In this document: piece after piece, positions 28,390 through 37,553 of the stretch | Numbering within the stretch: the first letter of the stretch is position 1 | Layout of the letters: each line of letters starts with the position of its first letter | Source: Glaciimonas soli | GTDB lineage: Bacteria > Pseudomonadota > Gammaproteobacteria > Burkholderiales > Burkholderiaceae_D | Assembly: GCF_009497155.1 (NCBI RefSeq) | Contig: NZ_WINI01000004.1 | Coordinates: 186,001 to 250,000, forward strand | DNA length: 64,000 nucleotides | Direction: 5' to 3' | The notes under the pieces: generated by a model | Seen by the model: the letters and a program-made list of their open reading frames with translations, nothing else | The model's database searches: none | What the model was told of the DNA's origin: nothing | Made by a program: the position numbers and the translations under genes

Positions 28390-28959
28390 TTACGTCTTCA
28401 CGTTCTCTGAAATTTCGATCCAACATGCAAAAATCGGATGCCCGCCAATCACCATCGGTGGCCCGGCACGATGTGCGTGAAAGCCCGCCTTTCGTAGCAA
28501 GCGCTCTATTCCAATCGGCGATACAGTAATGATGCGTTTGGCGCCACGCGCAGCTGCGCAAGCAATCGATTCTTGCAGCAAACTAACCGCGATGTCGGAA
28601 GAAAACTGTCCCAATGCCGAGCTGGTACGCTGGTTAAAATCAACTGCAGCAAAACGCGATAATTCCCAAATATCGGGCGAATTTGGCAATGGCAAACCAT
28701 TCATTAATTCGGGAAAAACATCACCTAAAAGATAAGGATTATTCGTTGGCAGCATACGTGCGCAGCCATTCACCTGCCCTAAATCGTCTTGTGAAACCAC
28801 GTAGACCGTATCCTGTCGGTCAAACTGGTCTAATTCGTGTCCGTTTTTGCAATCGAGGTCCCACTTTAGAGTCTCGACAAATACCTTGTGACGGTAACTC
28901 GACATCTTCGAACACAGCTCATTCGAAAGACGATCTGCAGTACCTGAGATAACGTTCAT
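28390..28959 (-). CDS. Acyl-homoserine-lactone synthase (LuxI family)
   Basis: LuxI-type autoinducer synthase, 189 aa, making an N-acyl homoserine lactone from SAM and acyl-ACP. All invariant family residues are visible: Arg23, Phe27, Trp33, Asp44, Asp47, Arg68, Phe82, Glu99 and Arg102 (YRHKVFVETLKW, ELDQFD, GCARMLPT, LLGDVFPEL, WELSRF). A lux-box-like operator lies 71 bp upstream, consistent with positive feedback by the LuxR gene 1 kb away. Acyl-chain length cannot be predicted reliably. Confidence 0.96.
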   Translation of the reverse strand: MNVISGTADRLSNELCSKMSSYRHKVFVETLKWDLDCKNGHELDQFDRQDTVYVVSQDDLGQVNGCARMLPTNNPYLLGDVFPELMNGLPLPNSPDIWELSRFAAVDFNQRTSSALGQFSSDIAVSLLQESIACAAARGAKRIITVSPIGIERLLRKAGFHAHRAGPPMVIGGHPIFACWIEISENVKT

Positions 28960-29029
28960 GGTCTATCCCTGAGAAATTGTTAATCGTTGTGCGACAGCAC
29001 AATTCTGCAGCGGGGATAGGACGTAACGT

Positions 29030-29049
29030 AACTGTCAAAACCTACAGGT
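29030..29049 (-). promoter_or_regulatory. lux box upstream of luxI
   Basis: The 20-bp element reads ACCTGT-N8-ACAGTT on the luxI strand, one mismatch from a perfect ACCTGT-N8-ACAGGT dyad, and its left part ACCTGTAGG matches the Vibrio lux box. It is 71 bp before the luxI ATG and should bind the AHL-loaded LuxR protein. A TTGACA within it could be the -35. Confidence 0.8.
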
Positions 29050-29152
29050 TTGCTAGACTAAATTTCTCAGTGTTGTTAATAATCAATTCGTCCGATAGCT
29101 GGATGCTTTATGTAACTCGAGCAACCTGAGGTGTTACGAGGTAAATGATTTA

Positions 29153-29605
29153 CTAAAATGCATGGCTGTAGCTATTATTTATATATTGTTGTACTTGCCA
29201 TTGCCATGTCAAAGAGTCAATGTATTCCTCAAGCAAAATAACCGTTCTGACGGGACCTACATCCTGGCGGTCACTATCTTGCAACATGAGATTGCTGCGC
29301 GGCTCCCCCACTCTTTGCAATATAATCTGCCCCCCCGAAACGACCATTTGCCAATCCCAACCAATCGTAATAGCGGGCGTACCAGCAGTCAGCCATTCGG
29401 TGTAGCCAGTGATCTCAGTTGCCACAGCCGCACGCGAGAAGCTAACCGGCATATCTTCGTCGAGGCCGGACATAAAATGTCCGAGAGAAATATGCAAGAG
29501 CTCATCGGGCGACAATCGGACATAACCGTCCTCGGATACGCTGAAAAAATTGTCAACTAATGATGAATCTCTTGGTGCTTTTGATGGAACATATTGTTGT
29601 GTCAT
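29153..29605 (-). CDS. Unknown protein between luxI and luxR (DUF4902-like?)
   Basis: Protein of 150 aa from the ATG at 29605; the longer frame begins at a TTG (29674) with no ribosome site. No signal peptide or membrane helix. Notable are LSPDELLHISLGHFMSGLDEDMPVSFSRA, the aromatic pair GWDWQMV and LTWQWQVQQYIN, and a central beta-rich stretch. I believe it matches DUF4902, a family found beside luxI/luxR genes in Burkholderiales, but cannot confirm it; RsaM-type quorum-sensing moderators occupy the same position in Burkholderia. A role in tuning AHL signalling is likely from context only. Confidence 0.65.
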   Translation of the reverse strand: MTQQYVPSKAPRDSSLVDNFFSVSEDGYVRLSPDELLHISLGHFMSGLDEDMPVSFSRAAVATEITGYTEWLTAGTPAITIGWDWQMVVSGGQIILQRVGEPRSNLMLQDSDRQDVGPVRTVILLEEYIDSLTWQWQVQQYINNSYSHAF

Positions 29606-29930
29606 GACATCGCCATAGTTATCTGGTAAGGGAAGAATTATGGTACTGCGTTTCGGGTTTGGCAGTAATGTCAAGGTTGACAGCTATTTCAGATCACCAT
29701 GGTCATTAGAGAAATGAATAAGCGATTAAGCAACTGAATAAATATTCGTATAAAAAATTTGTACAATCCGTATTATGTGTATTACTGTGTAGCAATGAAA
29801 AGTACGCAATTACAGAATATGGTGAGGTCAGTTGTCGTAGAAATAAAGTAGCAATTTTCTCAAGTAGTCCTAGCCGTTAATTCGGCTGGGCCGACTACTA
29901 GATTATGCTCGAATGAGTAGTGAGGAAAAT
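29606..29930. other. Divergent gap upstream of luxR
   Basis: 325 bp, AT-rich, holding promoters for luxR and for the minus-strand unknown gene. The only notable structure is an interrupted dyad, GTAGTC...GCCG-TTAATT-CGGC...GACTAC (29864-29898), 32 bp before the luxR start, possibly an operator. No lux box was found here. Confidence 0.5.
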
Positions 29931-30641
29931 ATGCTTAGCTGGGAAGAAGAACAGATTCAGTCATTGCTCAGTGCAAAGACCGAAACGGCATTTTTTGCCG
30001 TGTTGTCTCGCATTGCGCTTAAATTGGGCTTTGATTATTGTGCCTTTGGCATGCGCTTGCCTTTACCGATTGCCGATCCCAAGGTGATCACACTGAATAA
30101 TTATTCGACCTCCTGGCAGCAGCGCTATACACAGGAAAACTATATTGCAGTTGATCCTACCGTCAGCCACGGAATGAAATCGACCTTGCCTTTGGTCTGG
30201 TCAGACGAGGTGTTCTCAAAATCTCGCGCTTTCTGGGAGGATGCACAATCGCATGGCCTGCGCATAGGTTGGGCACAGTCATGCCACGATAGACGTGGCG
30301 TCAGTGGGCTACTTAGTCTTGCCCGCTCTAACGATCAGTTCTCAATTTCGGAATTGAATGACATTTCACTCAAAATGTCCTGGTTGACACAAGCTGCCCA
30401 ACAGGGATTGTCGCGTTTGTTAGTACCAAAATTTTTACCAGAAGCCAACGCCGATTTAACCCCGCGCGAGATTGAAGTATTACGCTGGACTGCCGATGGG
30501 AAAACCTCGAACGAGGTTGGCGACATCATGCATATTTCAGAACGCACAGTCAATTTTCATGTCACCAACGCCTTAATCAAGCTTAACGCACCGAATAAAA
30601 CTGCCGCCGCCATCAAGGCTGCGATGTTGGGCATGTTGTAG
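29931..30641 (+). CDS. LuxR-family quorum-sensing regulator
   Basis: AHL-responsive activator, 236 aa. The N-terminal autoinducer domain has the conserved W, Y, D, P and W residues in TSWQQRYTQENYIAVDPTVSHGMKSTLPLVWSD; the C-terminal GerE helix-turn-helix is LTPREIEVLRWTADGKTSNEVGDIMHISERTVNFHVTNALIKL. The ATG at 29931 is chosen since GAGGA (29921-29925) sits 5 nt before it; an in-frame ATG at 29913 has no site. It is divergent from the luxI-unknown gene pair and should act at the lux box at 29030. Confidence 0.95.
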   Translation: MLSWEEEQIQSLLSAKTETAFFAVLSRIALKLGFDYCAFGMRLPLPIADPKVITLNNYSTSWQQRYTQENYIAVDPTVSHGMKSTLPLVWSDEVFSKSRAFWEDAQSHGLRIGWAQSCHDRRGVSGLLSLARSNDQFSISELNDISLKMSWLTQAAQQGLSRLLVPKFLPEANADLTPREIEVLRWTADGKTSNEVGDIMHISERTVNFHVTNALIKLNAPNKTAAAIKAAMLGML

Positions 30642-30740
30642 TTATTACGTTTGCATTGAAAGCGAGCGCTTGATAAAGCAAGGTTTTATCTCCATTGCTA
30701 TCCTTGCAAGTAATCCCAAGTAATTGATTTGAAGAATGCC

Positions 30741-30812
30741 GCCGTCATCCTCGCGAGCGCGCGTACCCAAGTTACGCACCATGGATTCCCACGCTTATAG
30801 GAATGACGAGGG
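30741..30812. repeat. dRS3-like bipartite repeat
   Basis: Left half CGTCATCCTCGCGAGCGCGC, right inverted half ATGGATTCCCACGC...GGAATGACG, spacer about 20 bp; somewhat decayed. It sits between luxR and the helicase gene. Confidence 0.7.
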
Positions 30813-30918
30813 TATTTTCAAAATGATAGATTGAGCTTACTTAACGTGAATTGGCATTGGCGGCGATTTGCTAACGCGCCTATGATGTGGGCTTAAGCAA
30901 CAGACAAAGCCAACGCAT

Positions 30919-32229
30919 ATGCCATTTTCTACCCTAGGTTTATCTCCATCGTTACTGCTGGCGATCAGCCAGAAACAATATCTCGCTCCAACGGCGATTC
31001 AAACGGCAGCTATTCCGGCGATTTTGCGCGGGGACGATGTGCTGGCTTCGGCGCAAACAGGTTCTGGCAAAACCGCAGCATTTGTTTTGCCAATATTGCA
31101 ACGATTGCTGAATCAGCCAGCGCAGCAAGCGCAACGTTCTGCATCCGCCAATAGTCGTAAAAATCCTCGCGCACTGATCCTCGTCCCCACGCGCGAACTG
31201 GCGATGCAAGTCGGCCAGACCTTAGAGCAGTTTGCTCATGGTCTTTCTACATCATTAAATTCCCCGCTTAAAATTAGTACGCTTTTTGGCGGTGTTTCTA
31301 TCAATCCGCAAATGATGGCATTGCGTGGCGGCGCCGATATCGTGGTGGCGACGCCCGGACGCTTGCTCGACTTGATAGACCATAATGCGCTTTCGCTTTC
31401 TGCCGTCGCTATGCTGGTATTGGATGAAGCTGATCATCTGTTGGATCTCGGATTTTCCGATGAAATCACGCGGATATTGAGCTTGCTTCCCAAGCAGCGC
31501 CAAAACCTGTTTTTCTCAGCCACTTTTCCCAGCAAGGTGCAAACGCTGACTAAAACAATACTCAAGCACCCCATTCGCATAGCCGTGCCTGCGGCGCTCA
31601 CCGACGATATCAACAATAGCGCCGACAACACCTCCGCGATCACACAGCGCGCCATCGCTGTCGATGCCAAGCGTCGTACGCAGTTGCTGGTATATCTGTT
31701 TCGAGAGCATCAATGGAGTCGCGTTTTAGTATTCGTCGCCACTAAATACTCGGCTGATTATGTCGCCGAAAAATTGCGTCGCGCAGGGATCAGTGCCGCG
31801 GCTTTTCATGGAGAACTCAGCCAAGGGCTACGTAACCAGACGCTGGCAGAATTCAAAAACAGTAAATTGCAAGTCGTCGTGGCCACCGACATCGCCGCTC
31901 GTGGCATCGATATTACGCAACTTCCGGTAGTCTTAAATTATGACCTGCCACGTTCAGCCGTTGACTACACACATCGTATAGGCCGCACTGGTCGCGCCGG
32001 TGAAAGTGGTATCGCCATCAGCTTTATCACGGCAGAAACCGAAGCGCATTTCCGTTTGATAGAAAAGCGACATGGCCTGCTCTGCCCGCGCGAGCAAATT
32101 GCCGGTTTTGAGCCAACCGAGTTGATGGGAACAGCATCGGCGGCGACACCACAGCTTGCCAATGGTGGCATCAAAGGTAAGCGCAAAAGCAAGAAAGATA
32201 AACTACGCGAAGCGGCAGCACAGTCATAG
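30919..32229 (+). CDS. rhlE: DEAD-box RNA helicase, RhlE type
   Basis: ATP-dependent RNA helicase of 436 aa with all core motifs: PTAIQTAAIPAIL (Q motif), ASAQTGSGKTAAF (Walker A), PTRELA, TPGRLLD, LDEADHLLDLGF (DEAD), FFSATF, and HRIGRTGRAG. The basic tail GIKGKRKSKKDKLREAAAQS probably aids RNA binding. RhlE proteins act in ribosome maturation and mRNA turnover, often at low temperature. No clear ribosome site precedes the ATG. Monocistronic by context. Confidence 0.92.
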   Translation: MPFSTLGLSPSLLLAISQKQYLAPTAIQTAAIPAILRGDDVLASAQTGSGKTAAFVLPILQRLLNQPAQQAQRSASANSRKNPRALILVPTRELAMQVGQTLEQFAHGLSTSLNSPLKISTLFGGVSINPQMMALRGGADIVVATPGRLLDLIDHNALSLSAVAMLVLDEADHLLDLGFSDEITRILSLLPKQRQNLFFSATFPSKVQTLTKTILKHPIRIAVPAALTDDINNSADNTSAITQRAIAVDAKRRTQLLVYLFREHQWSRVLVFVATKYSADYVAEKLRRAGISAAAFHGELSQGLRNQTLAEFKNSKLQVVVATDIAARGIDITQLPVVLNYDLPRSAVDYTHRIGRTGRAGESGIAISFITAETEAHFRLIEKRHGLLCPREQIAGFEPTELMGTASAATPQLANGGIKGKRKSKKDKLREAAAQS

Positions 32230-32397
32230 CAGCACCAGAGCAATTTTTCGTAGTCCTGATTGATAATAAATTATTGCCACTTGGTCTATAGCAGAGATCG
32301 CAAAAAAAATGTCTACTAGCGGATGTTGGCACCGGGCTTGTAAAACATTTCAGCCAACATCCCTTAGCATCTACCGAAAATAATCTGGAGAAGCATT

Positions 32398-32811
32398 ATG
32401 AAATTAAATCCTTATCTGTATTTCAACGGTGACTGCAAAGCAGCGTTTACATTTTATGAAAAATGCTTGAATGGCACTAACCTCGTACTCATGACCCATG
32501 CCGGTACGCCTGCGGAAGCGACAACGGCCCCAGAATGGCTTGATAAAATTATCCATGCTCGCCTCACTGTCGGCGATGTGTTGTTGATGGGATCGGATGC
32601 GCCAACAGAGCACTTCAAAACACCGCAAGGGTTTTCGGTGACGCTGGGTTTTGATGATCCTGCAGAAGCTGAGCGCGTATACAACGCCTTGCTAGAAAAA
32701 GGTGTCGCCACCATGCCGCTGGCAGAAACCTTTTGGGCAAAGAAATTCGGTATGTTGATTGATCAGTTCGGCACGCCTTGGATGATCAATTGCGAGAACC
32801 GGCCAGCGTAA
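32398..32811 (+). CDS. VOC-family protein (PhnB-like)
   Basis: Glyoxalase/PhnB-like vicinal-oxygen-chelate protein, 137 aa, with two beta-alpha-beta-beta-beta modules: NPYLYFNGDCKAAFTFYEKCL at the start and a second in the latter half from GFSVTLGFDDPAEAERVYNALLEKG. The ending KKFGMLIDQFGTPWMINCE is typical of the PhnB/3-demethylubiquinone-like group. GGAG precedes the ATG. Function within this group is mostly unknown; frequently paired with SRPBCC proteins, as here. Confidence 0.87.
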   Translation: MKLNPYLYFNGDCKAAFTFYEKCLNGTNLVLMTHAGTPAEATTAPEWLDKIIHARLTVGDVLLMGSDAPTEHFKTPQGFSVTLGFDDPAEAERVYNALLEKGVATMPLAETFWAKKFGMLIDQFGTPWMINCENRPA

Positions 32812-32874
32812 TTTTTCTATGGCGTGTTGTACCGTCGCTATTAACTCATTGTGCCAATTTAATCTGGAGGAGCT

Positions 32875-33402
32875 ATGTTAAAAATACTACTGGCAATCAT
32901 CGTCGTCGCTGTCATCGGCGTTCTGGGTCTGGCATCAAGTAAACCCGACACTTTTACGGTCACACGCTCCGCCAGTATCAAGGCGCCTCCAGAGAAAATT
33001 TTTGCGCTGATTAGTGACTTTCATCATTGGAATGCCTGGTCGCCGTGGGAAAAACGCGATTTGGCAATGAAAAAAACACTGAGCGGTGCTAACAGTGGAG
33101 TAGGTGCCGTATATGAATGGGAAGGTAATAGTAAAGTCGGCGCCGGGCGCATGGAAATCGTCAACGCTACGCCATCGTCTCACATCGCCATCAAACTCGA
33201 TTTTTTAAAACCTATTGAAGGTCACAACGTGGCGCAATTTACGCTCACACCACAAGGAGACACGACCAACGTCACTTGGGATATGACTGGCCCTACACCA
33301 TTTATTTCCAAAGTCATGCAAGTATTTATAAGCATGGACAAGATGGTAGGGGGTGATTTTGAAACCGGCCTGGCTAACCTAAAAGCGCTGGCTGAAAAGT
33401 AA
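32875..33402 (+). CDS. SRPBCC/polyketide-cyclase-like protein, membrane anchored
   Basis: START/Bet-v1-fold ligand-binding protein of 175 aa. An N-terminal helix (ILLAIIVVAVIGVLGLA) anchors or exports it, then the domain begins FTVTRSASIKAPPEKIFALISDFHHWNAWSPWEKRD. GGAGGAG lies just before the ATG. It follows the VOC gene by 63 bp on the same strand, possibly co-transcribed. Members bind lipids or hydrophobic ligands; the ligand is unknown. Confidence 0.85.
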   Translation: MLKILLAIIVVAVIGVLGLASSKPDTFTVTRSASIKAPPEKIFALISDFHHWNAWSPWEKRDLAMKKTLSGANSGVGAVYEWEGNSKVGAGRMEIVNATPSSHIAIKLDFLKPIEGHNVAQFTLTPQGDTTNVTWDMTGPTPFISKVMQVFISMDKMVGGDFETGLANLKALAEK

Positions 33403-33422
33403 GTATCATGTAAATGATTAAA

Positions 33423-33442
33423 GGGCACGGCATGCCGTGCCC
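33423..33442. terminator. Palindromic hairpin between convergent genes
   Basis: A perfectly self-complementary 20-mer, GGGCACGGCA/TGCCGTGCCC, in the 47-bp gap between the convergent SRPBCC and LLM genes. Short T-rich stretches flank it on the minus strand; probably a shared terminator. Confidence 0.6.
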
Positions 33443-33449
33443 GTACTTT

Positions 33450-34442
33450 CTATCCGTTTATACTACGCGCAACATCTGCAATCATTTCATATGAATGCAA
33501 GCGCGCTTTGTGATCAAAAATATCCGACACAATCATTAATTCATCCGCGGCGGTAAAACTGAGTAGCTTTTCCAATCCGGCGCGTATGGTTTCCGCTGAG
33601 CCGATGATGGAGTTGCCCAGCATGTGTGAGGCTTGCGCTTTTTCTGCTGGCGACCAATATGTTTCAATATCATCGATCGGCGGTTTACTCAAACCTCGTA
33701 CGCCGCGATGCATATCTGCGAAACTCATTTGCTGCGTGGTTGCCAAACGACGTGCCTCGGCATCGCTATCGGCGGCAATGATGTTGACACCAACCATGGC
33801 GTGCGGCGTTTTGCTTTGTGCCGATGGTTTGAAACGCGCGCGATAAATACGCAAAGCGTCCACCAGTGCATCGGGCGCAAAATGCGAAGCAAAGGCGTAA
33901 GGTAAACCGAGCTCAGCTGCAAGTTGCGCGCCAAATAAACTCGACCCTAAAATCCATAAGGGCACTTGCGTCCCATGTCCCGGCACGGCGACGATGCGTT
34001 GACCTGTCTCGATAGGCGCCAGGAGTTTTTGTAATTCCAGCACATCTTGCGGAAATGATTCAGCACTGGCGTATTCTCGTCGTAACGCACGTAAAGTGGC
34101 CTGATCAGTACCAGGTGCCCGGCCCAGCCCCAAATCTATCCGATCAGGAAATAAACTGGCGAGTGTGCCGAATTGTTCAGCAATTACCAGCGGTGCATGG
34201 TTGGGTAACATGATGCCGCCAGCGCCTACCCTGATAGTGCTGGTGCCAGCGGCTACGTGGCAGATCGCCACTGCCGTTGCAGCGCTGGCGATACCGCGCA
34301 TATTGTGATGTTCCGCCATCCAGAAGCGGCGATAACCCCACGCTTCGGCATGACGCGCCAGATCGCGGGTATTGTCCAGTGCGGCGCGGGCATCGCTACC
34401 TTCTCTGATACGCACTAAATCTAAAATGGAAATTGGGATCAT
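33450..34442 (-). CDS. Luciferase-like (LLM) flavin-dependent oxidoreductase
   Basis: Bacterial-luciferase-family flavoprotein of 330 aa, similar to YhbW-type members: it begins [46 protein letters not shown], with the characteristic EHHNM, then [41 protein letters not shown]. These use reduced FMN or F420; the [13 protein letters not shown] stretch is usual in the MsnO8/YhbW subgroup. Substrate unknown. Convergent with the SRPBCC gene. Confidence 0.88.
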   Translation of the reverse strand: MIPISILDLVRIREGSDARAALDNTRDLARHAEAWGYRRFWMAEHHNMRGIASAATAVAICHVAAGTSTIRVGAGGIMLPNHAPLVIAEQFGTLASLFPDRIDLGLGRAPGTDQATLRALRREYASAESFPQDVLELQKLLAPIETGQRIVAVPGHGTQVPLWILGSSLFGAQLAAELGLPYAFASHFAPDALVDALRIYRARFKPSAQSKTPHAMVGVNIIAADSDAEARRLATTQQMSFADMHRGVRGLSKPPIDDIETYWSPAEKAQASHMLGNSIIGSAETIRAGLEKLLSFTAADELMIVSDIFDHKARLHSYEMIADVARSING

Positions 34443-34517
34443 AGGATTTCCTTGAGTCGAAGTTACTTAGGCAATTGCCAAGTATATAGAGCTCTACTCA
34501 ATTGCGTATCCCGGTCA

Positions 34518-35396
34518 CTATTTCCGGACATTGGCGTGTAACTCCTGCAAGGCTTGTGCGGCGCTCAGCGTTCGCGCTCCTTGCGCCACTATCTGCCGCA
34601 TAAAGTCATGATATTGCTGTTCAAACCCCGCCACCGGACTCATACAATCAGTAATTAATATCAACTTGCCAATGTGGGCAGGACCGAAATTTTCGGCGAT
34701 ATGTTCCGTTGTCGCCTTGACGCAATGGCTACCGGCTTCTCCAGCGATATAGATACGATCGGCTTGTGCGAGATTAGTCAGCAGACTGCGATTGGTACCG
34801 GTCGACGCGTCATCGGGATCTGGCACTTCCGCGCGCACGGCGGAGTAATGCTCTGTCCACGGATTACTTCCCTTGCTCACTTTGGCAACCGTGTTTAAGG
34901 TCTTGAGCTCCCAGCCGTGATAGGCATGTTGGATGTCAGTATGCACATTGTGTCCCCACGACCCAATTTCGCAATGGACCGGCCACACCATCAAGTGATA
35001 ACGCCCGGCGGCTTCCAATTGGTCCAAATAAGAAAATACCCGTGGCAAGGCATTTTCCATACGCGGTACATATTGTCCAATGCGCACATCAGCGGCCGTG
35101 ATCTGTGTAAATGGCGGCACGGAGTCTCCATTTTTGTCGCACCAAAAAGTGGGATGAGCGATGTCCAGATAATGATGCGAATCCAGAGTGATGGTGATTG
35201 TTCTCAAGCCGTCGCCGCCATCAGTAATCAGCTCGGCCAACCGCACCATATCTGCATGGGCACCGGGCACTGGCAACGATGGAGCTATCTTTTGGCCCTG
35301 ACCGTCTGGCGGTAAATATGCTGCAGGCAAGTCACAGAAATCATTTTGTGGATCAATGATGAGCAGATGAAAATTGGCGTGAGTATGCATGTTCAA
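34518..35396 (-). CDS. Cysteine hydrolase, nicotinamidase-like
   Basis: Isochorismatase/nicotinamidase-superfamily hydrolase, 292 aa, longer than the usual 200-220. Catalytic residues are the Asp in LLIIDPQNDF and the Cys in AGEAGSHCVKATTEH, with the intermediate Lys probably in KVSKGSNPWTEHYS; metal-binding DSHHYLDIAHPTFW is the nicotinamidase feature. The extra length is an insert around residues 150-210. Nicotinamide is a natural candidate but other amides are possible. Two ATGs, six bases apart, could start it. Confidence 0.82.
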   Translation of the reverse strand: MNMHTHANFHLLIIDPQNDFCDLPAAYLPPDGQGQKIAPSLPVPGAHADMVRLAELITDGGDGLRTITITLDSHHYLDIAHPTFWCDKNGDSVPPFTQITAADVRIGQYVPRMENALPRVFSYLDQLEAAGRYHLMVWPVHCEIGSWGHNVHTDIQHAYHGWELKTLNTVAKVSKGSNPWTEHYSAVRAEVPDPDDASTGTNRSLLTNLAQADRIYIAGEAGSHCVKATTEHIAENFGPAHIGKLILITDCMSPVAGFEQQYHDFMRQIVAQGARTLSAAQALQELHANVRK

Positions 35397-35430
35397 CTAT
35401 TCGCAGGTTATTTTGAATCTCGGAAAACTT

Positions 35431-36045
35431 CTAACGCCGTCGAAACCAACCCGTCAGTGACAATCTTTCGCGCGTTGCCGCTAGTACTTCATGGGGTAAT
35501 GCGGCAGAAAGAAACAACACCAGGCTAGCTCCCAGCGGCAAAATATCCCGCTCCGGTTCGCCTTCAGGATACAAACGCAGCGCACCGCCATGTTCTGGCA
35601 ACCAGTCTTGATTCAAGTAGATCACCATAGATACAACACGATGATCATCGTCGTGAAACCTATCCACATGCTTTTGATAAAAAGCACCGGGTGGGTAGAG
35701 CGCGAAATGGCATTCAACCTCTTCCAGGCCGAGATAAAGCTCCTGATTCAAGCGGCACCGCAATTGCTCGATGATCTGTAAAAACTGGTCGGTCGGGTCC
35801 GATTGCCCTGCTTCCAGCCATTGAATATGATCGCCGCGTATCCCTTGTTGTACCGTCCGTTCGGTGCCGCGACCAACCCCTGCCGCGATCAAATTTCCGG
35901 CGGCGGCATTCGCCCGGCATTGCGCCGCTAAAGCAAGTGTCAGCTCTGGCGACAAAAAGTCACGCTGATGAGACCAGCCATGTTCTGCCAGGTCGTCGAT
36001 AATACTGTGGTTAATCTGTTGCATTAAGGGAGAGGATATAGACAT
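35431..36045 (-). CDS. 2-oxoglutarate/Fe(II) oxygenase, SM-20 prolyl-hydroxylase-like
   Basis: Non-haem iron dioxygenase of 204 aa. The HxD...H facial triad is in YQKHVDRFHDDDHRVVSMVIYLNQDW and LPHEVLAATRERLSLTGWFRR, where the final Arg binds 2-oxoglutarate. Similar to bacterial EGLN-type prolyl hydroxylases (one acts on EF-Tu in Pseudomonas). The start at 36045 is preferred over 36108, because GGA lies 5 nt before it. Divergent from the CLC gene. Confidence 0.85.
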   Translation of the reverse strand: MSISSPLMQQINHSIIDDLAEHGWSHQRDFLSPELTLALAAQCRANAAAGNLIAAGVGRGTERTVQQGIRGDHIQWLEAGQSDPTDQFLQIIEQLRCRLNQELYLGLEEVECHFALYPPGAFYQKHVDRFHDDDHRVVSMVIYLNQDWLPEHGGALRLYPEGEPERDILPLGASLVLFLSAALPHEVLAATRERLSLTGWFRRR

Positions 36046-36132
36046 AATGTCCGATTCTACCAGTGACGTTACTTCAACAAAAATCGATAGCGCAAATACT
36101 GATTGCACCGCACATATCCACTATTTCAATAA

Positions 36133-37359
36133 ATGAAACTTTCCAAACTTGCCGAACCGTACGCCATGCTGCGCTATCTATTGCGCTGGCTAGTCCTTTC
36201 AGCGATGGTCGGCTTGCTGGCAGGTGCCGCATCCGCAGCGTTATTACTGGCGCTTGATTGGGCCACCAACACTCGCAGCACACATCCATGGTTGCTGTGG
36301 CTGCTGCCGGTGGCCGGCTTTTTTGTGGGCTGGATTTATCACCACTTTGGAAAATCAGTCGAGGCTGGTAACAATCTGCTGATAGATGAATGTCACGATC
36401 CACAACGCATCGTGCCAAAGCGCATGGCACCCATGATTTTTGTCGGCACCATCATTACGCATTTATTCGGCGGCTCTGCCGGGCGTGAAGGAACAGCGGT
36501 GCAGATGGGTGGTGCGTTCGCGGACTTCATTACGCGTATATGCAAACTCGGCAAAGAAGACAGACGCATCTTGCTGATGGCCGGAATCAGCGCTGGCTTC
36601 GCGTCGGTATTTGGCACACCGTTGGCCGGTGCGGTGTTTGGATTGGAAGTACTGGCGATTGGACGGCTGCGTTATGACGCCATCCTGCCTTGCTTTATCG
36701 CCGCCATCGTTGCGGATCAATTACCGGGTTTGCTGGGCGTACATCACACGCATTATGTGATCCCTTTTGTACCTCACATCAGTTTGCAGGGATTTGGCTC
36801 TGCCATCATCGCTGGTATTGCTTTTGGCTTGGTCGGCATGCTATTTGCCACCAGTACGCATGGTCTGTCGCGCGTAATAAAACACTGGATCAGCTATCCG
36901 CCGTTGCGGCCATTTGTTGGCGGTTCGGTGGTGGCTTTAGCGGCAACTTTGCTGGCAACCGATCGCTATTTGGGGCTAGGTATTCCCACTATTGTGGAGG
37001 CATTTTCGCAACCGCTACCAGCCTATGATTTTGCCGGGAAAATTGCTTTCACCGTTGTCACCCTGGCGTCCGGATTTAAGGGCGGTGAAGTCACACCGCT
37101 GTTTTATATCGGTGCGACGCTGGGCAATGCCTTGAGCTATGTGCTGGCGCTGCCATTACCGGTTTTAGCCGGATTGGGTTTTGTGGCCGTGTTTGCCGGC
37201 GCCGCCAACACGCCGCTTGCTTGTACCATCATGGCGATGGAACTATTTGGGGTGGAGATCGGTACTTTGGCTGCGATTACCTGCGTTGTCAGTTATTTGT
37301 TTTCTGGGCATAGCGGGATTTATCATGCGCAGCGGGTGGGTGAGGAAAAGGGTAAATAA
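36133..37359 (+). CDS. CLC-F type fluoride/proton antiporter
   Basis: CLC-family membrane transporter, 408 aa, about 10-12 helices, without CBS domains. Instead of the chloride-selective GSGIP it has GNNLL (residues 79-83), and the gating-glutamate motif reads GREGTAV (Glu119) rather than GREGP; both are marks, as I recall, of the CLC-F clade (EriC-F) that expels fluoride. The conserved GFKGGEVTPLFYIGATLG is near the C-terminus. No fluoride riboswitch consensus was found upstream. Start 36133 has no strong ribosome site; 36166 is an alternative. Confidence 0.82.
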   Translation: MKLSKLAEPYAMLRYLLRWLVLSAMVGLLAGAASAALLLALDWATNTRSTHPWLLWLLPVAGFFVGWIYHHFGKSVEAGNNLLIDECHDPQRIVPKRMAPMIFVGTIITHLFGGSAGREGTAVQMGGAFADFITRICKLGKEDRRILLMAGISAGFASVFGTPLAGAVFGLEVLAIGRLRYDAILPCFIAAIVADQLPGLLGVHHTHYVIPFVPHISLQGFGSAIIAGIAFGLVGMLFATSTHGLSRVIKHWISYPPLRPFVGGSVVALAATLLATDRYLGLGIPTIVEAFSQPLPAYDFAGKIAFTVVTLASGFKGGEVTPLFYIGATLGNALSYVLALPLPVLAGLGFVAVFAGAANTPLACTIMAMELFGVEIGTLAAITCVVSYLFSGHSGIYHAQRVGEEKGK

Positions 37360-37408
37360 TATTTGCATAGAGCAGCGGTTAAGGCTCTTCAACACCAAAA
37401 TCAAGGGA

Positions 37409-37479
37409 CCGTCATCCTCGCGAACGCGGGGATCCAAATTACAAGCTCAACATGGATTCCCGCGTTCGCGGGAACGACG
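37409..37479. repeat. dRS3-like bipartite repeat
   Basis: Well-preserved copy: CGTCATCCTCGCGAACGCGG near 37409, inverted half ATGGATTCCCGCGTTCGCGG at 37452 onward, spacer about 20 bp. Lies between convergent clcF-like and yegD-like genes. Confidence 0.8.
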
Positions 37480-37553
37480 CATCGGATTTAATGTAAAAAT
37501 TGAACGGCACTTCAGCCGTGGCGAATATGAGTAACATCAGGTTTTACCTACGC

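Noticed and set aside
36046-36132. Possible fluoride riboswitch before the CLC-F gene
   Set aside because: The 87-bp gap lacks the conserved GGNGATGG-type pattern and cannot form the expected pseudoknot by eye.
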